Source of the DNA: Sphaerospermopsis aphanizomenoides BCCUSP55
Lineage (GTDB): Bacteria > Cyanobacteriota > Cyanobacteriia > Cyanobacteriales > Nostocaceae
DNA length: 52,039 bases
Direction: 5' to 3'
Assembly (NCBI RefSeq): GCF_001586785.1
Contig: NZ_LUFH02000034.1
Location: forward strand, 1 to 52,039
Below are positions 8,565-16,199 of the stretch, piece by piece. Within the stretch, counting starts at the first letter, position 1, and each line of letters starts with the position of its first letter. The notes below the pieces were generated by a model. The model was given only the letters and a program-made list of their open reading frames with translations, was not told the origin of the DNA and ran no database searches. The position numbers were made by a program, and so were the translations under genes.

Positions 8565-8637
8565 TTATATTGCCTTTACTCAAAGAATGTGACAAAATAA
8601 TTACTGTATCTGCTTATCCTCAGTAAATCACTGCTTT

Positions 8638-10476
8638 ATGGGTGTCAAACTGCGTCAACGCTATGAAATCATCCGCGTTTTGGGTAGCGGTGCTTTTGGT
8701 GATACCTACCTAGCAGCAGATTTAGATTTACCTAACCATCCTCAGTGTGTGGTGAAACATCTGCAAATTAAACCACCCAACACCGCAGCAGCTTTACCTA
8801 TCGCTAGAAGGTTATTTGCACAGGAAGCAGAAGCATTACAGAAGTTAGGAACTCATCATCAAATTCCGCAACTCTTTGCTTATTTTGAAGAAAATAATGA
8901 ATTTTATTTAGTTCAAGAATTTGTTAACGGTCAAGATTTAACTAGGGAAGTTTATCCTAAAAATAAGTTACCTGAAAATCAGGTGAAAAAGTTACTCAGA
9001 GAAATTTTAGAAGTTTTAATTTTTGTCCATCAACAAAATATTATTCACCGCGATCTTAAACCCCAAAATATCATGCGTCGCAGTGGTGATGGTAAAATTA
9101 TGTTAATTGACTTTGGGGCGGTAAAAGAAACGATGAGGGTAAATGCCCAAGGTCAAACTATTTTAACCGTTACTATTGGTACTCCTGGTTATATGCCTAG
9201 TGAACAAACCGCAGGAAGACCAAAGTTAGCGAGTGATGTTTATGCGGTGGGAATGTTGGGAATTTATGCGTTGACGGGTATACAACCCCACGAATTACCT
9301 ACAGATCCTACCAATGAAGAGGTAATTTGGCGGAATTGGGCAAATGTCAGTGAAGATTTTGCTAATATTTTAACTAAGATGGTGCGTTATCACTTCAGCG
9401 CACGTTACCAAGATGCACAGGAAGCACTAAAAGCTTTAACTCCTGCACCACCACCACCACCACCACCTCCTCCTCCAAACCGTCGTCATTTTTTACAACT
9501 TGCTGGTGTTGCTGTGGGAAGTTTTGGTTTAGCGGTTGTTGGTAATAAGTTATTTTCTGGAAGTGGGGAAAAAACAACTTCTGTTTCGACCACATCTTCT
9601 CCTTCACCTTCCCCAGAACCAGTTCCCCAAGTTTCTCAAACTCCTGTTTCGACCACATCAAATAATTCCAACCTGAAAACTTTTAATTTTGAAGTTGTGA
9701 AAACCGACTCACGGGGAAGCATTATTGATAGGAGTAATTCTTCCGCAAGATACTATGAGGAAGATTTAGGAAATGGTGTAGTTTTGGAAATGGTGGAAAT
9801 TCCAGGGGGAACTTTTATGATGGGTTCACCGGAAAGTGAGGAAGGGAGGTATAAAGATGAAAGTCCCCAACATCAAGTGACTGTTCCCAGTTTTTTTATC
9901 GGGAAATATCAGTTGACCCAGGCACAATATCAAGCTATTATAGGTAGCAATCCTTCTGAATTCAAAGGTGATAATCGTCCAGTTGAAACAGTCAGTTGGG
10001 ATGATGCTTTTAAATTCTGTGAACGGTTAAGCGAAAAAACAGGAAAAACCTACAGATTACCGAGTGAAGCAGAATGGGAGTATGCTTGTAGGGCAGGAAC
10101 TACGACACCATTTTATTTTGGTGAAAGTATTACCCCAGATTTGGTAAATTATGATGGTAATTCAACCTACAAAGATGCACCGAAGGGATTGTACAGGAAA
10201 CAAACCACTAATGTAGGAACTTTTCCCCCCAATGCTTTTGGTTTGTATGATATGCACGGGAATGTCTGGGAATGGTGTCAGGATACTTGGCATGAAAATT
10301 ATATAAACTCGCCTACAGATGGTAGTGCTTGGATTGGACAAAGCACTTTCCATGTTGTTCGAGGCGGTTCTTGGAACTACGATTCTAGGTTCTGTCGTTG
10401 TGCGACTCGCGTCATTTTCGACGGCAACGACCTCGACCTCGGTTTTCGTGTTGTGCGTGTTCCCCCCAGGACTTAG
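8638..10476 (+). CDS. Ser/Thr kinase fused to FGE-like (C-type lectin fold) domain
   Basis: The 612-residue protein has three parts. Residues about 8-265 are a Hanks-type kinase with glycine loop GSGAFGDT, Lys in CVVKHL, catalytic IIHRDLKPQN, LIDFGAV and GTPGYMPSEQ. A proline run (about 270-280) leads to NRRHFLQLAGVAVGSFGLAV (281-300), a twin-arginine-like start of a hydrophobic helix, then a Ser/Thr/Pro linker. Residues about 375-612 are a formylglycine-generating-enzyme/sulfatase-modifying-factor domain (VEIPGGTFMMGSPESEEGRY, PVETVSWDDAFKFCERLSE, RLPSEAEWEYACRAG, GNVWEWCQDTW, VVRGGSW, LGFRVVR). The paired catalytic cysteines of true FGE are not in the usual positions, so this half is probably a binding domain. 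Its last 25 or so residues look like a retroelement-diversified region. Confidence 0.93.
   Translation: MGVKLRQRYEIIRVLGSGAFGDTYLAADLDLPNHPQCVVKHLQIKPPNTAAALPIARRLFAQEAEALQKLGTHHQIPQLFAYFEENNEFYLVQEFVNGQDLTREVYPKNKLPENQVKKLLREILEVLIFVHQQNIIHRDLKPQNIMRRSGDGKIMLIDFGAVKETMRVNAQGQTILTVTIGTPGYMPSEQTAGRPKLASDVYAVGMLGIYALTGIQPHELPTDPTNEEVIWRNWANVSEDFANILTKMVRYHFSARYQDAQEALKALTPAPPPPPPPPPPNRRHFLQLAGVAVGSFGLAVVGNKLFSGSGEKTTSVSTTSSPSPSPEPVPQVSQTPVSTTSNNSNLKTFNFEVVKTDSRGSIIDRSNSSARYYEEDLGNGVVLEMVEIPGGTFMMGSPESEEGRYKDESPQHQVTVPSFFIGKYQLTQAQYQAIIGSNPSEFKGDNRPVETVSWDDAFKFCERLSEKTGKTYRLPSEAEWEYACRAGTTTPFYFGESITPDLVNYDGNSTYKDAPKGLYRKQTTNVGTFPPNAFGLYDMHGNVWEWCQDTWHENYINSPTDGSAWIGQSTFHVVRGGSWNYDSRFCRCATRVIFDGNDLDLGFRVVRVPPRT
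10372..10455 (+). other. candidate DGR variable region (VR) in the FGE-like domain
   Basis: Between the fixed flanks RGGSW (ending at residue 579) and LGFRVV (starting at residue 601), residues 580-600 are encoded by unusual codons. Most end in C (TAC, TTC, CGC, GTC, TTC, GAC, GGC, AAC, GAC, CTC, GAC, CTC) and the stretch is richer in G+C than the surrounding gene. NNC codons are what adenine-directed mutagenesis of AAC-rich template codons produces. The position matches the variable C-terminus of known DGR target proteins with a C-type lectin fold. A GC-rich stretch GTTCCCCCCAGG and a hairpin follow. No template copy or reverse transcriptase was seen in the window. Confidence 0.6.
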
Positions 10477-10506
10477 TAGCCCTTTACACTTTTGCCCTCT
10501 TGCCCT

Positions 10507-10531
10507 ATCGCCTTCGGCGATCAAATTTTTT
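10507..10531 (+). terminator. rho-independent terminator of the kinase-FGE gene
   Basis: ATCGCC (10507-10512), loop TTC, and GGCGAT (10516-10521) form a perfect hairpin followed closely by a run of seven T. It lies 30 bases after the stop. A hairpin just past the variable region is also a known feature of DGR targets, so it may have two roles. Confidence 0.75.
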
Positions 10532-10613
10532 TAGCGATTTTTAATATGTCTGAATCGGGCTATCCAGGATTTAAGGATGTACAGGATTGAGATTTTTGAC
10601 TTCTTGGGTTTAG

Positions 10614-10758
10614 GAACTTCCAAATAAAAAATATTCAATTAATTCTTGTGGGGTAGGCATACTTCGACTTCGCTCAGTACAAGTCTTGCCTGCCCTTAAA
10701 CATGGACGGGCTAGAAGCCCATCCCACAAGATTGGATAATTTATTTCTTGGAAGTCTC
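10614..10758. mobile_element. 145-bp inverted-repeat element
   Basis: The ends GGAACTTCCAA and (reverse complement) GAGACTTCCAA begin imperfect terminal inverted repeats of about 43 bases that include CTTGTGGGGTAGGC and its counterpart CTTGTGGGATGGGC. The flanks share TTAG (10610-10613 and 10759-10762), a possible 4-bp target duplication. The centre contains a CTTCGACTTCGCTCAGTAC repeat, a separate cyanobacterial repeat family. There is no coding capacity. Confidence 0.65.
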
Positions 10759-10810
10759 TTAGTTATGGGAAGTAAGAAAAATCTATTTTATTAAGTTGAG
10801 TATTTTGGAT

Positions 10811-10846
10811 AGACAGATATAGGAATCCCTTGGGTCTGTCTTTTTT
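10811..10846 (+). terminator. orphan hairpin terminator
   Basis: AGACAGA (10811-10817) and TCTGTCT (10835-10841) form a 7-bp stem with a 17-base loop, followed by TTTTT. No gene ends just upstream; the nearest is the kinase-FGE stop, 335 bases away with its own terminator. It may be a relic of a lost gene or mark an untranslated transcript. Confidence 0.6.
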
Positions 10847-10908
10847 ATCATAACATAAGCTGTGGAGATGTCAAGAACCTTGAAAATTCGTTGACTGATT
10901 TTGGCTTG

Positions 10909-10938
10909 TTGACATGATTCTCAATAGTTATTGAGAAT
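10909..10938 (+). promoter_or_regulatory. orphan promoter overlapping a perfect palindrome
   Basis: TTGACA (10909-10914) is followed after 18 bases by GAGAAT (10933-10938), a possible plus-strand promoter. The spacer and -10 box coincide with a perfect inverted repeat: ATTCTCAATA (10917-10926), two bases, then TATTGAGAAT (10929-10938). TGAGAAT/ATTCTCA half-sites are typical of Fur-type operators. A further half-site TTGAGAATC lies near 10951. No gene is present downstream before 11110. Confidence 0.45.
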
Positions 10939-11001
10939 AAACAGTTTTTTTTTGAGAATCAGGGGGTTGGTTGTTCTTTTTTTTGTCAGAATCAGGATTT
11001 A

Positions 11002-11034
11002 AGGATGTACAGGATGTACAGGATGTACAGGATG
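11002..11034. repeat. AGGATGTAC nonamer array
   Basis: Three full AGGATGTAC units and a degenerate fourth lie here. The same sequence context (GGATTTAAGGATGTACAGGA) occurs once at about 10569-10588, so this is a dispersed repeat that expanded locally. Confidence 0.75.
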
Positions 11035-11109
11035 AGGTTTTTTGATTTCTGGTGTTGATTTTTTGTCAGAATCAGGATGTCCTGATATGGCTGGTGCCAC
11101 GCTACGCTA

Positions 11110-11245
11110 TCAGACAATTTCCCAATCTTCTAATTTTAATTCGGGTATACGTGAAAATTCTCTGGTGTTGTGAGTGACTAAAATTAAATTGTTAGTTAAA
11201 GCAATAGCAGCAATTTGTAAATCATAACCACTTTCGCTGTTTGTT
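11110..11245 (-). pseudogene. VapC-type PIN toxin, C-terminal remnant
   Basis: On the minus strand, the frame that ends at the TGA complementary to 11110-11112 reads SGYDLQIAAIALTNNLILVT, HNTREFSRI, PELKLEDWEIV and stop. This is the last 42 or so residues of a VapC-type PIN toxin, including the third acidic position and the T-x-N-x-x-x-F motif. Upstream the homology stops, and the sequence runs into two palindromic repeats (11256-11273 and 11286-11303). About two thirds of the gene and its antitoxin are missing, so it is a decayed toxin-antitoxin locus. Confidence 0.8.
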
Positions 11246-11255
11246 GATAACCCGC

Positions 11256-11303
11256 CTGGGAATGAATTCCCAGTCTCATAGCTAAAGTCATCTAAAGATG
11301 ACT
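11256..11303. repeat. two adjacent palindromes
   Basis: CTGGGAAT-GA-ATTCCCAG (11256-11273) and AGTCATCT-AA-AGATGACT (11286-11303) are perfect inverted repeats, 12 bases apart. The second also occurs at 41650-41834, where it is split by a MITE. They lie where the vapC remnant breaks off. Confidence 0.8.
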
Positions 11304-11336
11304 AAAATCAACAAAAAATGTTTATTGAAATTGATT

Positions 11337-11369
11337 TTCTCTGTGTTCTCTGCGCCTCTGTGGTTCGTA
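11337..11369. repeat. interspersed repeat (CTCTGTGTTCTCTGCG family)
   Basis: TCTCTGTGTTCTCTGCG followed by CCTCTGTGGTTCG is an inverted copy of the AACGAACC-GCAGAGG-type repeat also present at about 8358 and 14341. A spurious minus-strand ORF spans it. Apart from these repeats, I see nothing between 11304 and the coaX stop. Confidence 0.6.
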
Positions 11370-11497
11370 TTTCTTATATAAATTAGTCAGAAATTGAAAT
11401 AAATTCCGGTGCTTTGATTTAAGAAACATCATCAATAAAATCCTGTAAATTCTTAAATCCTGGATATTATCTCGACTTCGCTCGATAACCACCTGAT

Positions 11498-12304
11498 TCA
11501 GACAAAATAAACTTCCCACATTCCGCGAAATATCAAATTTTTATCTATAATTAACCGTTCTCCAATTTCGGTGAACTGTTGTATTAAATAGGCTTTCAAT
11601 AACTCACTATCTCCTCCTGTAATTGCAATTTTACTATCAGGAAATAATAATAACCAGTTATCAATAAAATCCTTGATTCCTGCTAATAAAATGTAAATAA
11701 TTCCACTTTGAATTGCTGATTTTGTATCCAAAGAAAAACGCGGTGGCAATTCTACAATTTCCCTAGTTTTTAACAATGGTAATTGTCCTGTATTTTGTCC
11801 CAAACTGTTCAACTGTAAACTGAGTCCTGGTAAAATTGCGCCACCTACTAAATATTGCTGATTATCAACACCTGTAAAAGTTATTGCTGTACCGGCATCA
11901 ATGACTAACATCGGAAATCCATAAGTTTTCCCGGCACCATATAAAGCCAGAGCGCGATCAACTCCTAATGAGGAATACATATTTTGAATAGGAATGTGAT
12001 TTAAGGTAATTAAGCGAACATTTGGGTAAGTTTGCCAAAGTTTTGTTTGACTAGGAACTACGGAAGCTAAAACGAGAGTGATGGGGAGGTTGGAAGAGAG
12101 GAACATGGGACGAGCGGAAGATGGCGAGAGAGGAAGAGTATTGGTTTTAGCTAACTTTTGCATATCAGATGCTGATAGATGGTCTGTATCCCAAGTTGAG
12201 TTGAGAGTATTGTCTACAAACAAAGCCCAATGTAAGCGGGAGTTACCAATCATTAATCCTAGCCAAAGATTATCTGTGCCTTGTTGGTAAGTATTCTGTT
12301 TCAC
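11498..12304 (-). CDS. coaX: type III pantothenate kinase
   Basis: CoaX phosphorylates pantothenate, the first committed step of coenzyme A synthesis. The 268-residue protein has the ASKHA-fold landmarks: an N-terminal phosphate loop in the variant form LGLMIGNSRLHWALF, the middle motif DRALALYGAGKTYG, VIDAGTAITFTGVD (the second phosphate and adenosine motif), and GGAILPGLSLQLNSLGQNTG. Length is normal. Translation appears to begin at GTG 12304; the next in-frame ATG would remove the first beta-strand. It is divergent from flv3, with only 112 bases between the starts, so both promoters are in that gap. Confidence 0.93.
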   Translation of the reverse strand: MKQNTYQQGTDNLWLGLMIGNSRLHWALFVDNTLNSTWDTDHLSASDMQKLAKTNTLPLSPSSARPMFLSSNLPITLVLASVVPSQTKLWQTYPNVRLITLNHIPIQNMYSSLGVDRALALYGAGKTYGFPMLVIDAGTAITFTGVDNQQYLVGGAILPGLSLQLNSLGQNTGQLPLLKTREIVELPPRFSLDTKSAIQSGIIYILLAGIKDFIDNWLLLFPDSKIAITGGDSELLKAYLIQQFTEIGERLIIDKNLIFRGMWEVYFV

Positions 12305-12416
12305 ACTTTTAACTTTCTTAAGTCAGTCATAGGTTTTTTAATAAAAATTAATATTCAACCCGTGTCACAATAAAGCAAGAGGAATAAATACTCAATGAGA
12401 GTTAAGGAGGGGAGTT

Positions 12417-14165
12417 ATGGTATTGCTCACCGATAAATATGATGGACAGGGAAATCCTATCACTGTTAAACGGCTTACCATACAGACTGTAGAAATTACT
12501 CAGGATACTACGGCTATTCGTTCTTTGGACTGGGATCGAGACCGCTTTGATATTGAGTTTGGTCTGCAAAACGGTACAACATATAACTCGTTTTTGATCT
12601 GCGGTGAGCAAACTGCCCTAGTTGACACCTCCCATGAAAAGTTTCGTCAGCTATATTTTGATACACTCACTGGTTTAATCAATCCCCAAGATATTGATTA
12701 TTTAATTATTAGCCACACAGAACCAGACCACAGCGGCTTAGTGAAAGATTTGCTGCAAATGGCTCCTGATATCACTGTAGTTGCTTCTAAGGTAGCAATT
12801 CAGTTTTTAGAAGACTTGGTACATCGGCCATTTAAACGGAGAATTGTCAAAAATGGCGATCGCCTCGACTTGGGAAACGGTCACGAGTTTGAATTCGTGA
12901 TTGCGCCTAATTTACACTGGCCTGATACCATTTTCAGCTTTGACCACAAAACCCAAACTCTGTTTACCTGTGATGCCTTTGGGCTGCACTACTGCACAGA
13001 AAGCACGTTTGATGATAACTTGTCTGCCATTGAAGAAGACTTTAAATATTACTATGACTGCTTAATGGGTCCTAATGCTCGCTCTGTGCTTTCTGCTATG
13101 AAGCGGATGGCAGAATTAAAAACCATCAAAATGATCGCTACTGGTCACGGACCATTACTGTACCACAACGTTGAGGAATTAACTGGACGTTACCGGAATT
13201 GGAGTCAAAGCCAAACCAAGGCAGAAACACCAGTCGGGATATTTTACGTTTCTGAGTATGGATATAGCGATCGCTTGGCCCAATCAATTGCTAACGGTAT
13301 CACTAAAACCGGTGTAGCAGTGGAATTGGTCGATTTGGGTGGAGCAGTCGATTTACAAGAGCTACGGGAGCTTGTAGGACGCTGTACAGGTATAGTTGTG
13401 GGAATGCCACCTGTTTCTGGTAGTGCCACTATTCAAGCTGGACTGAGTACGGTTTTAGGTTCTGCCAAAGAAAAACAGGCAATTGGTATTTTTGAAACCG
13501 GTGGTGGCGACGATGAACCCACTTACCCACTCTTAAATCAATTCCGGGCTGCGGGTTTGAGTGTAGCTTTTCCCGTGATTGAAATTCGGGAAACACCCAC
13601 AGAAAACATTTACAAAAAATGTGAAGAAGCCGGAACTGATTTAGGTCAATGGGTGACTAGAGACAAAAGTATCAAAGCCATGAAATCCCTTGGTGCTGAT
13701 TTAGACAAAGCACTAGGAAGAATTAGCGGCGGTTTATATATCATCACTGCTAAAAAAGGTGATGTGTCCAGCGCCATGTTAGCTTCTTGGGTGAGTCAAG
13801 CCAGTTTTAAACCTTTGGGTTTTTCCATTGCGGTAGCTAAAGATCGGGCGATAGAATCTTTGATGCAAGTAGGCGATCGCTTTGTTCTCAATGTATTAGA
13901 AGAAGGCAGTTATCAACCCTTGATGAAACACTTCTTAAAACGGTTCGCCCCTGGTGCTGACCGCTTTGAAGGAGTTAAAACCCAACCAGCAGAAAATGGT
14001 GCGCCAATTTTAGGTGATGCTCTCGCTTACATGGAATGTGAAGTAGTCAGTCGGATGGACTGCGGTGATCACTGGGCAGTATACAGCACAGTTTATGCCG
14101 GCAGAGTATCTAAACCCGAAGCACTGACAGCAGTACACCATCGGAAAGTTGGTAATCACTATTAA
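12417..14165 (+). CDS. flv3: flavodiiron protein, Flv3 type (canonical diiron site)
   Basis: This class C flavodiiron protein works with Flv1 to reduce oxygen to water with electrons from the photosystem I acceptor side. The 582 residues comprise a metallo-beta-lactamase-like domain (about 30-260), a flavodoxin-like FMN domain (from about 270, VGIFYVSEYGYSDRLAQSIA) and a flavin-reductase domain (from about 438, GGLYIITAKKGDVSSAML). The diiron ligands are intact: H100, E102, D104 and H105 in SHTEPDHSG, then NLHWPD, CDAFG and TGHGPLL. This separates it from the second copy downstream. A strong ribosome site, AAGGAGGGG, lies about 5 bases before the ATG. The stop codon is the start of a heptamer array. 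Confidence 0.93.
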   Translation: MVLLTDKYDGQGNPITVKRLTIQTVEITQDTTAIRSLDWDRDRFDIEFGLQNGTTYNSFLICGEQTALVDTSHEKFRQLYFDTLTGLINPQDIDYLIISHTEPDHSGLVKDLLQMAPDITVVASKVAIQFLEDLVHRPFKRRIVKNGDRLDLGNGHEFEFVIAPNLHWPDTIFSFDHKTQTLFTCDAFGLHYCTESTFDDNLSAIEEDFKYYYDCLMGPNARSVLSAMKRMAELKTIKMIATGHGPLLYHNVEELTGRYRNWSQSQTKAETPVGIFYVSEYGYSDRLAQSIANGITKTGVAVELVDLGGAVDLQELRELVGRCTGIVVGMPPVSGSATIQAGLSTVLGSAKEKQAIGIFETGGGDDEPTYPLLNQFRAAGLSVAFPVIEIRETPTENIYKKCEEAGTDLGQWVTRDKSIKAMKSLGADLDKALGRISGGLYIITAKKGDVSSAMLASWVSQASFKPLGFSIAVAKDRAIESLMQVGDRFVLNVLEEGSYQPLMKHFLKRFAPGADRFEGVKTQPAENGAPILGDALAYMECEVVSRMDCGDHWAVYSTVYAGRVSKPEALTAVHHRKVGNHY

Positions 14166-14223
14166 TTCGTAATTCGTAATTCGTAATTCGTAATTCGTAA
14201 TTCGTAATTCGTAATTCGTAATT
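14164..14223. repeat. AATTCGT heptamer array, copy 1
   Basis: Eight perfect AATTCGT units follow one another, ending with AATT. The array overlaps the last two bases of the flv3 stop codon. A seven-unit array with the same unit starts six bases after the rplL stop (30122). Confidence 0.9.
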
Positions 14224-14340
14224 AAACAAAAATTTCCCATCACGAATTATGAATTACATTTTATCAATTACGTTGTTGTGCGGGTAATGCCCACTTTGTA
14301 AAAAATCAGGCATTTTATCCTAGGAACTAATGATTTTATC

Positions 14341-14376
14341 AACGAACCAATCCAGGCACAGAGAACGCAGAGAAAT
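14341..14376. repeat. interspersed repeat (GGCACAGAGAACGCAGAG family)
   Basis: AACGAACCAATCCAGGCACA followed by GAGAACGCAGAGAAAT is a relative of the repeats at 8358 and, inverted, 11337. It lies in the 288-bp gap between flv3 and flv1 and may separate their transcription. Confidence 0.6.
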
Positions 14377-14453
14377 TCTATCGTAGGCTTTAAGTTGAAA
14401 TAAAAAACTAGAAATACAAGATATTTAAAAAAGCAAAAAAGGAGATTACAGTT

Positions 14454-16163
14454 ATGTCAAATACTAAACCCCGTGATGTTCAAATATTGCCCATTGGCAC
14501 AGATACTACTATATTGCGATCGCGCAGTTGGGCAAGATTAAGATTTGAAATAGAATATGCTCTCGCTAAAGGTACAACTGCTAATTCTTTTATTATTCAA
14601 GGTGATAAAATTGCCTTAATTGATCCACCTGGTGAAACTTTTACAGCCATTTATTTAGAGGCTTTACAACAGCGGTTTGATCTCAAAGCGATTGATTATG
14701 TAATTCTCGGTCACATTAATCCTAACCGCGCCGCAACATTAAAAGCATTACTAGAAATTGCCCCACAAATTACTTTTGTTTGTTCTAATCCAGGGGCGAA
14801 AAATTTAAAAGCTGCATTGGAAAATGAATATCTACCAATTTTGGTAATGCGGGGTGAAGAAACTTTAGATTTAGGTAAAGGACATCATCTGCAATTTATT
14901 CCTACACCTAATCCCCGCTACGCTGACGAACTTTGCACCTACGATCCTCAAACAGAAATTTTATTTTCCGATAAATTATTTGGGGCGCATATTTGTGGTG
15001 ATCAAGTATTTGATGAAGGTTGGGAAGTATTTAACGAAGATAGGCGTTATTATTTCGATTGTCTCATGGCTCCCCACGCCAGACAAGTAGAAACAGCCTT
15101 GGATAAATTAGCAGATTTGCCGGTGAGATTATACGCCACTGGTCACGGTCCATTAGTTCGTTATGGTTTAATTGAACTTACCCATTCTTACCGAGAATGG
15201 ATTCAGCAACAAACCAATGCTGACATGAGTGTAGCTTTGATTTATGCTTCTGCTTATGGGAATACTGCAACTTTAGCTGGTGCGATCGCTCGTGGTATAA
15301 CGAAAGCAGGTGTGAGTGTTGAATCAATTAACTGCGAATTTGCAGACCCGGAAGAAATCAAAACCGCAATTGAAAAATCAGCAGGTTTTGTCATCGGTTC
15401 TCCCACATTAGGAGGACACGCACCCACACCAGTACAAACAGCTTTAGGAATTGTTCTATCAACAGCTACTAACAACAAACTTGCAGGTGTTTTCGGTTCT
15501 TTTGGTTGGAGTGGAGAAGCGGTTGATTTAATTGAAAGTAAACTCAAAGATGCAGGTTACAGATTTGGTTTTGACACCATTCGCGTCAAGTTCAAACCCA
15601 ACGAAGTCACCTTACAAACCTGTGAAGAAGCAGGAACAGATTTCGCCCAAGCATTAAAACGCGCTGCTAGAAAATCCGTAGTTGCTAAACAACCAGCCAC
15701 AAATGTAGAACAAGCCGTTGGGCGCATTGTTGGTTCTCTGTGTGTTGTCACCGCTACTCAAGGAGAAGTGAAAACGGGAATGTTAGCATCTTGGGTGACA
15801 CAAGCCAGCTTTAGTCCTCCTGGTTTAACTATTGCAGTTGCTAAGGATAGGGCGATGGAAAACCTGACTCACACGGGTAATCAATTTGTTGTCAATATCT
15901 TGACAGAAGGTCGGGAAATACGCAAGCAATTTATGAAGGTTTATGCGCCTGGGCAAGATAGATTTGCTGGTTTAGAAACCACAGAAGCTAGTAATGGTGG
16001 TGTGATTCTCAATGGTGCTTTAGCTTACTTGGAATGTACCGTAAACAATCGGATGGAAGTGGGCGATCATTGGTTGGTTTATGCCACAGTTGATGATGGT
16101 AAGGTGTTAAACCAAGATGGTGTAACTGCTGTGCATCATCGTAAATCAGCGAGTTATTATTAA
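14454..16163 (+). CDS. flv1: flavodiiron protein, Flv1 type (degenerate metal site)
   Basis: This is the second class C flavodiiron protein (569 residues), with the same three-domain order as Flv3: lactamase-like, flavodoxin-like (from about 260, VALIYASAYGNTATLAGAIA) and flavin reductase (from about 427, GSLCVVTATQGEVKTGML). The first ligand cluster reads GHINPNRAA instead of SHTEPDH, so E, D and the second H are replaced by N, N and R; TGHGPLV is kept. Loss of these ligands defines the Flv1/Flv2 type, which acts as the partner of Flv3/Flv4. The canonical neighbour supports calling it Flv1. Ribosome site AAAGGAG precedes the ATG. Whether this is the vegetative or the heterocyst copy cannot be decided here. 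Confidence 0.9.
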   Translation: MSNTKPRDVQILPIGTDTTILRSRSWARLRFEIEYALAKGTTANSFIIQGDKIALIDPPGETFTAIYLEALQQRFDLKAIDYVILGHINPNRAATLKALLEIAPQITFVCSNPGAKNLKAALENEYLPILVMRGEETLDLGKGHHLQFIPTPNPRYADELCTYDPQTEILFSDKLFGAHICGDQVFDEGWEVFNEDRRYYFDCLMAPHARQVETALDKLADLPVRLYATGHGPLVRYGLIELTHSYREWIQQQTNADMSVALIYASAYGNTATLAGAIARGITKAGVSVESINCEFADPEEIKTAIEKSAGFVIGSPTLGGHAPTPVQTALGIVLSTATNNKLAGVFGSFGWSGEAVDLIESKLKDAGYRFGFDTIRVKFKPNEVTLQTCEEAGTDFAQALKRAARKSVVAKQPATNVEQAVGRIVGSLCVVTATQGEVKTGMLASWVTQASFSPPGLTIAVAKDRAMENLTHTGNQFVVNILTEGREIRKQFMKVYAPGQDRFAGLETTEASNGGVILNGALAYLECTVNNRMEVGDHWLVYATVDDGKVLNQDGVTAVHHRKSASYY

Positions 16164-16199
16164 ACAGTAGGGTGGGCATTGCCCACCTAAATGTACAGT

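Noticed and set aside
10162-10534. ORFs on both strands over the end of the kinase-FGE gene
   Set aside because: They are shadows of the FGE reading frame; the long open frames come from the unusual codon use of the variable region.
10477-11109. Template repeat or reverse transcriptase of a DGR near the variable region
   Set aside because: No second copy of the GGTTTTCGTGTTGTG flank and no RT motif was seen in this region or elsewhere in the window.
11322-11519. 65-residue minus-strand ORF overlapping the coaX end
   Set aside because: It is made of dispersed repeats (the CTCTGTGTTCTCTGCG family and CGACTTCGCTCG) and has no ribosome site or coding character.
14164-14223. CRISPR-like array
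   Set aside because: Units are contiguous heptamers without spacers; this is a simple tandem repeat. No CRISPR array or cas gene was seen anywhere in the window.
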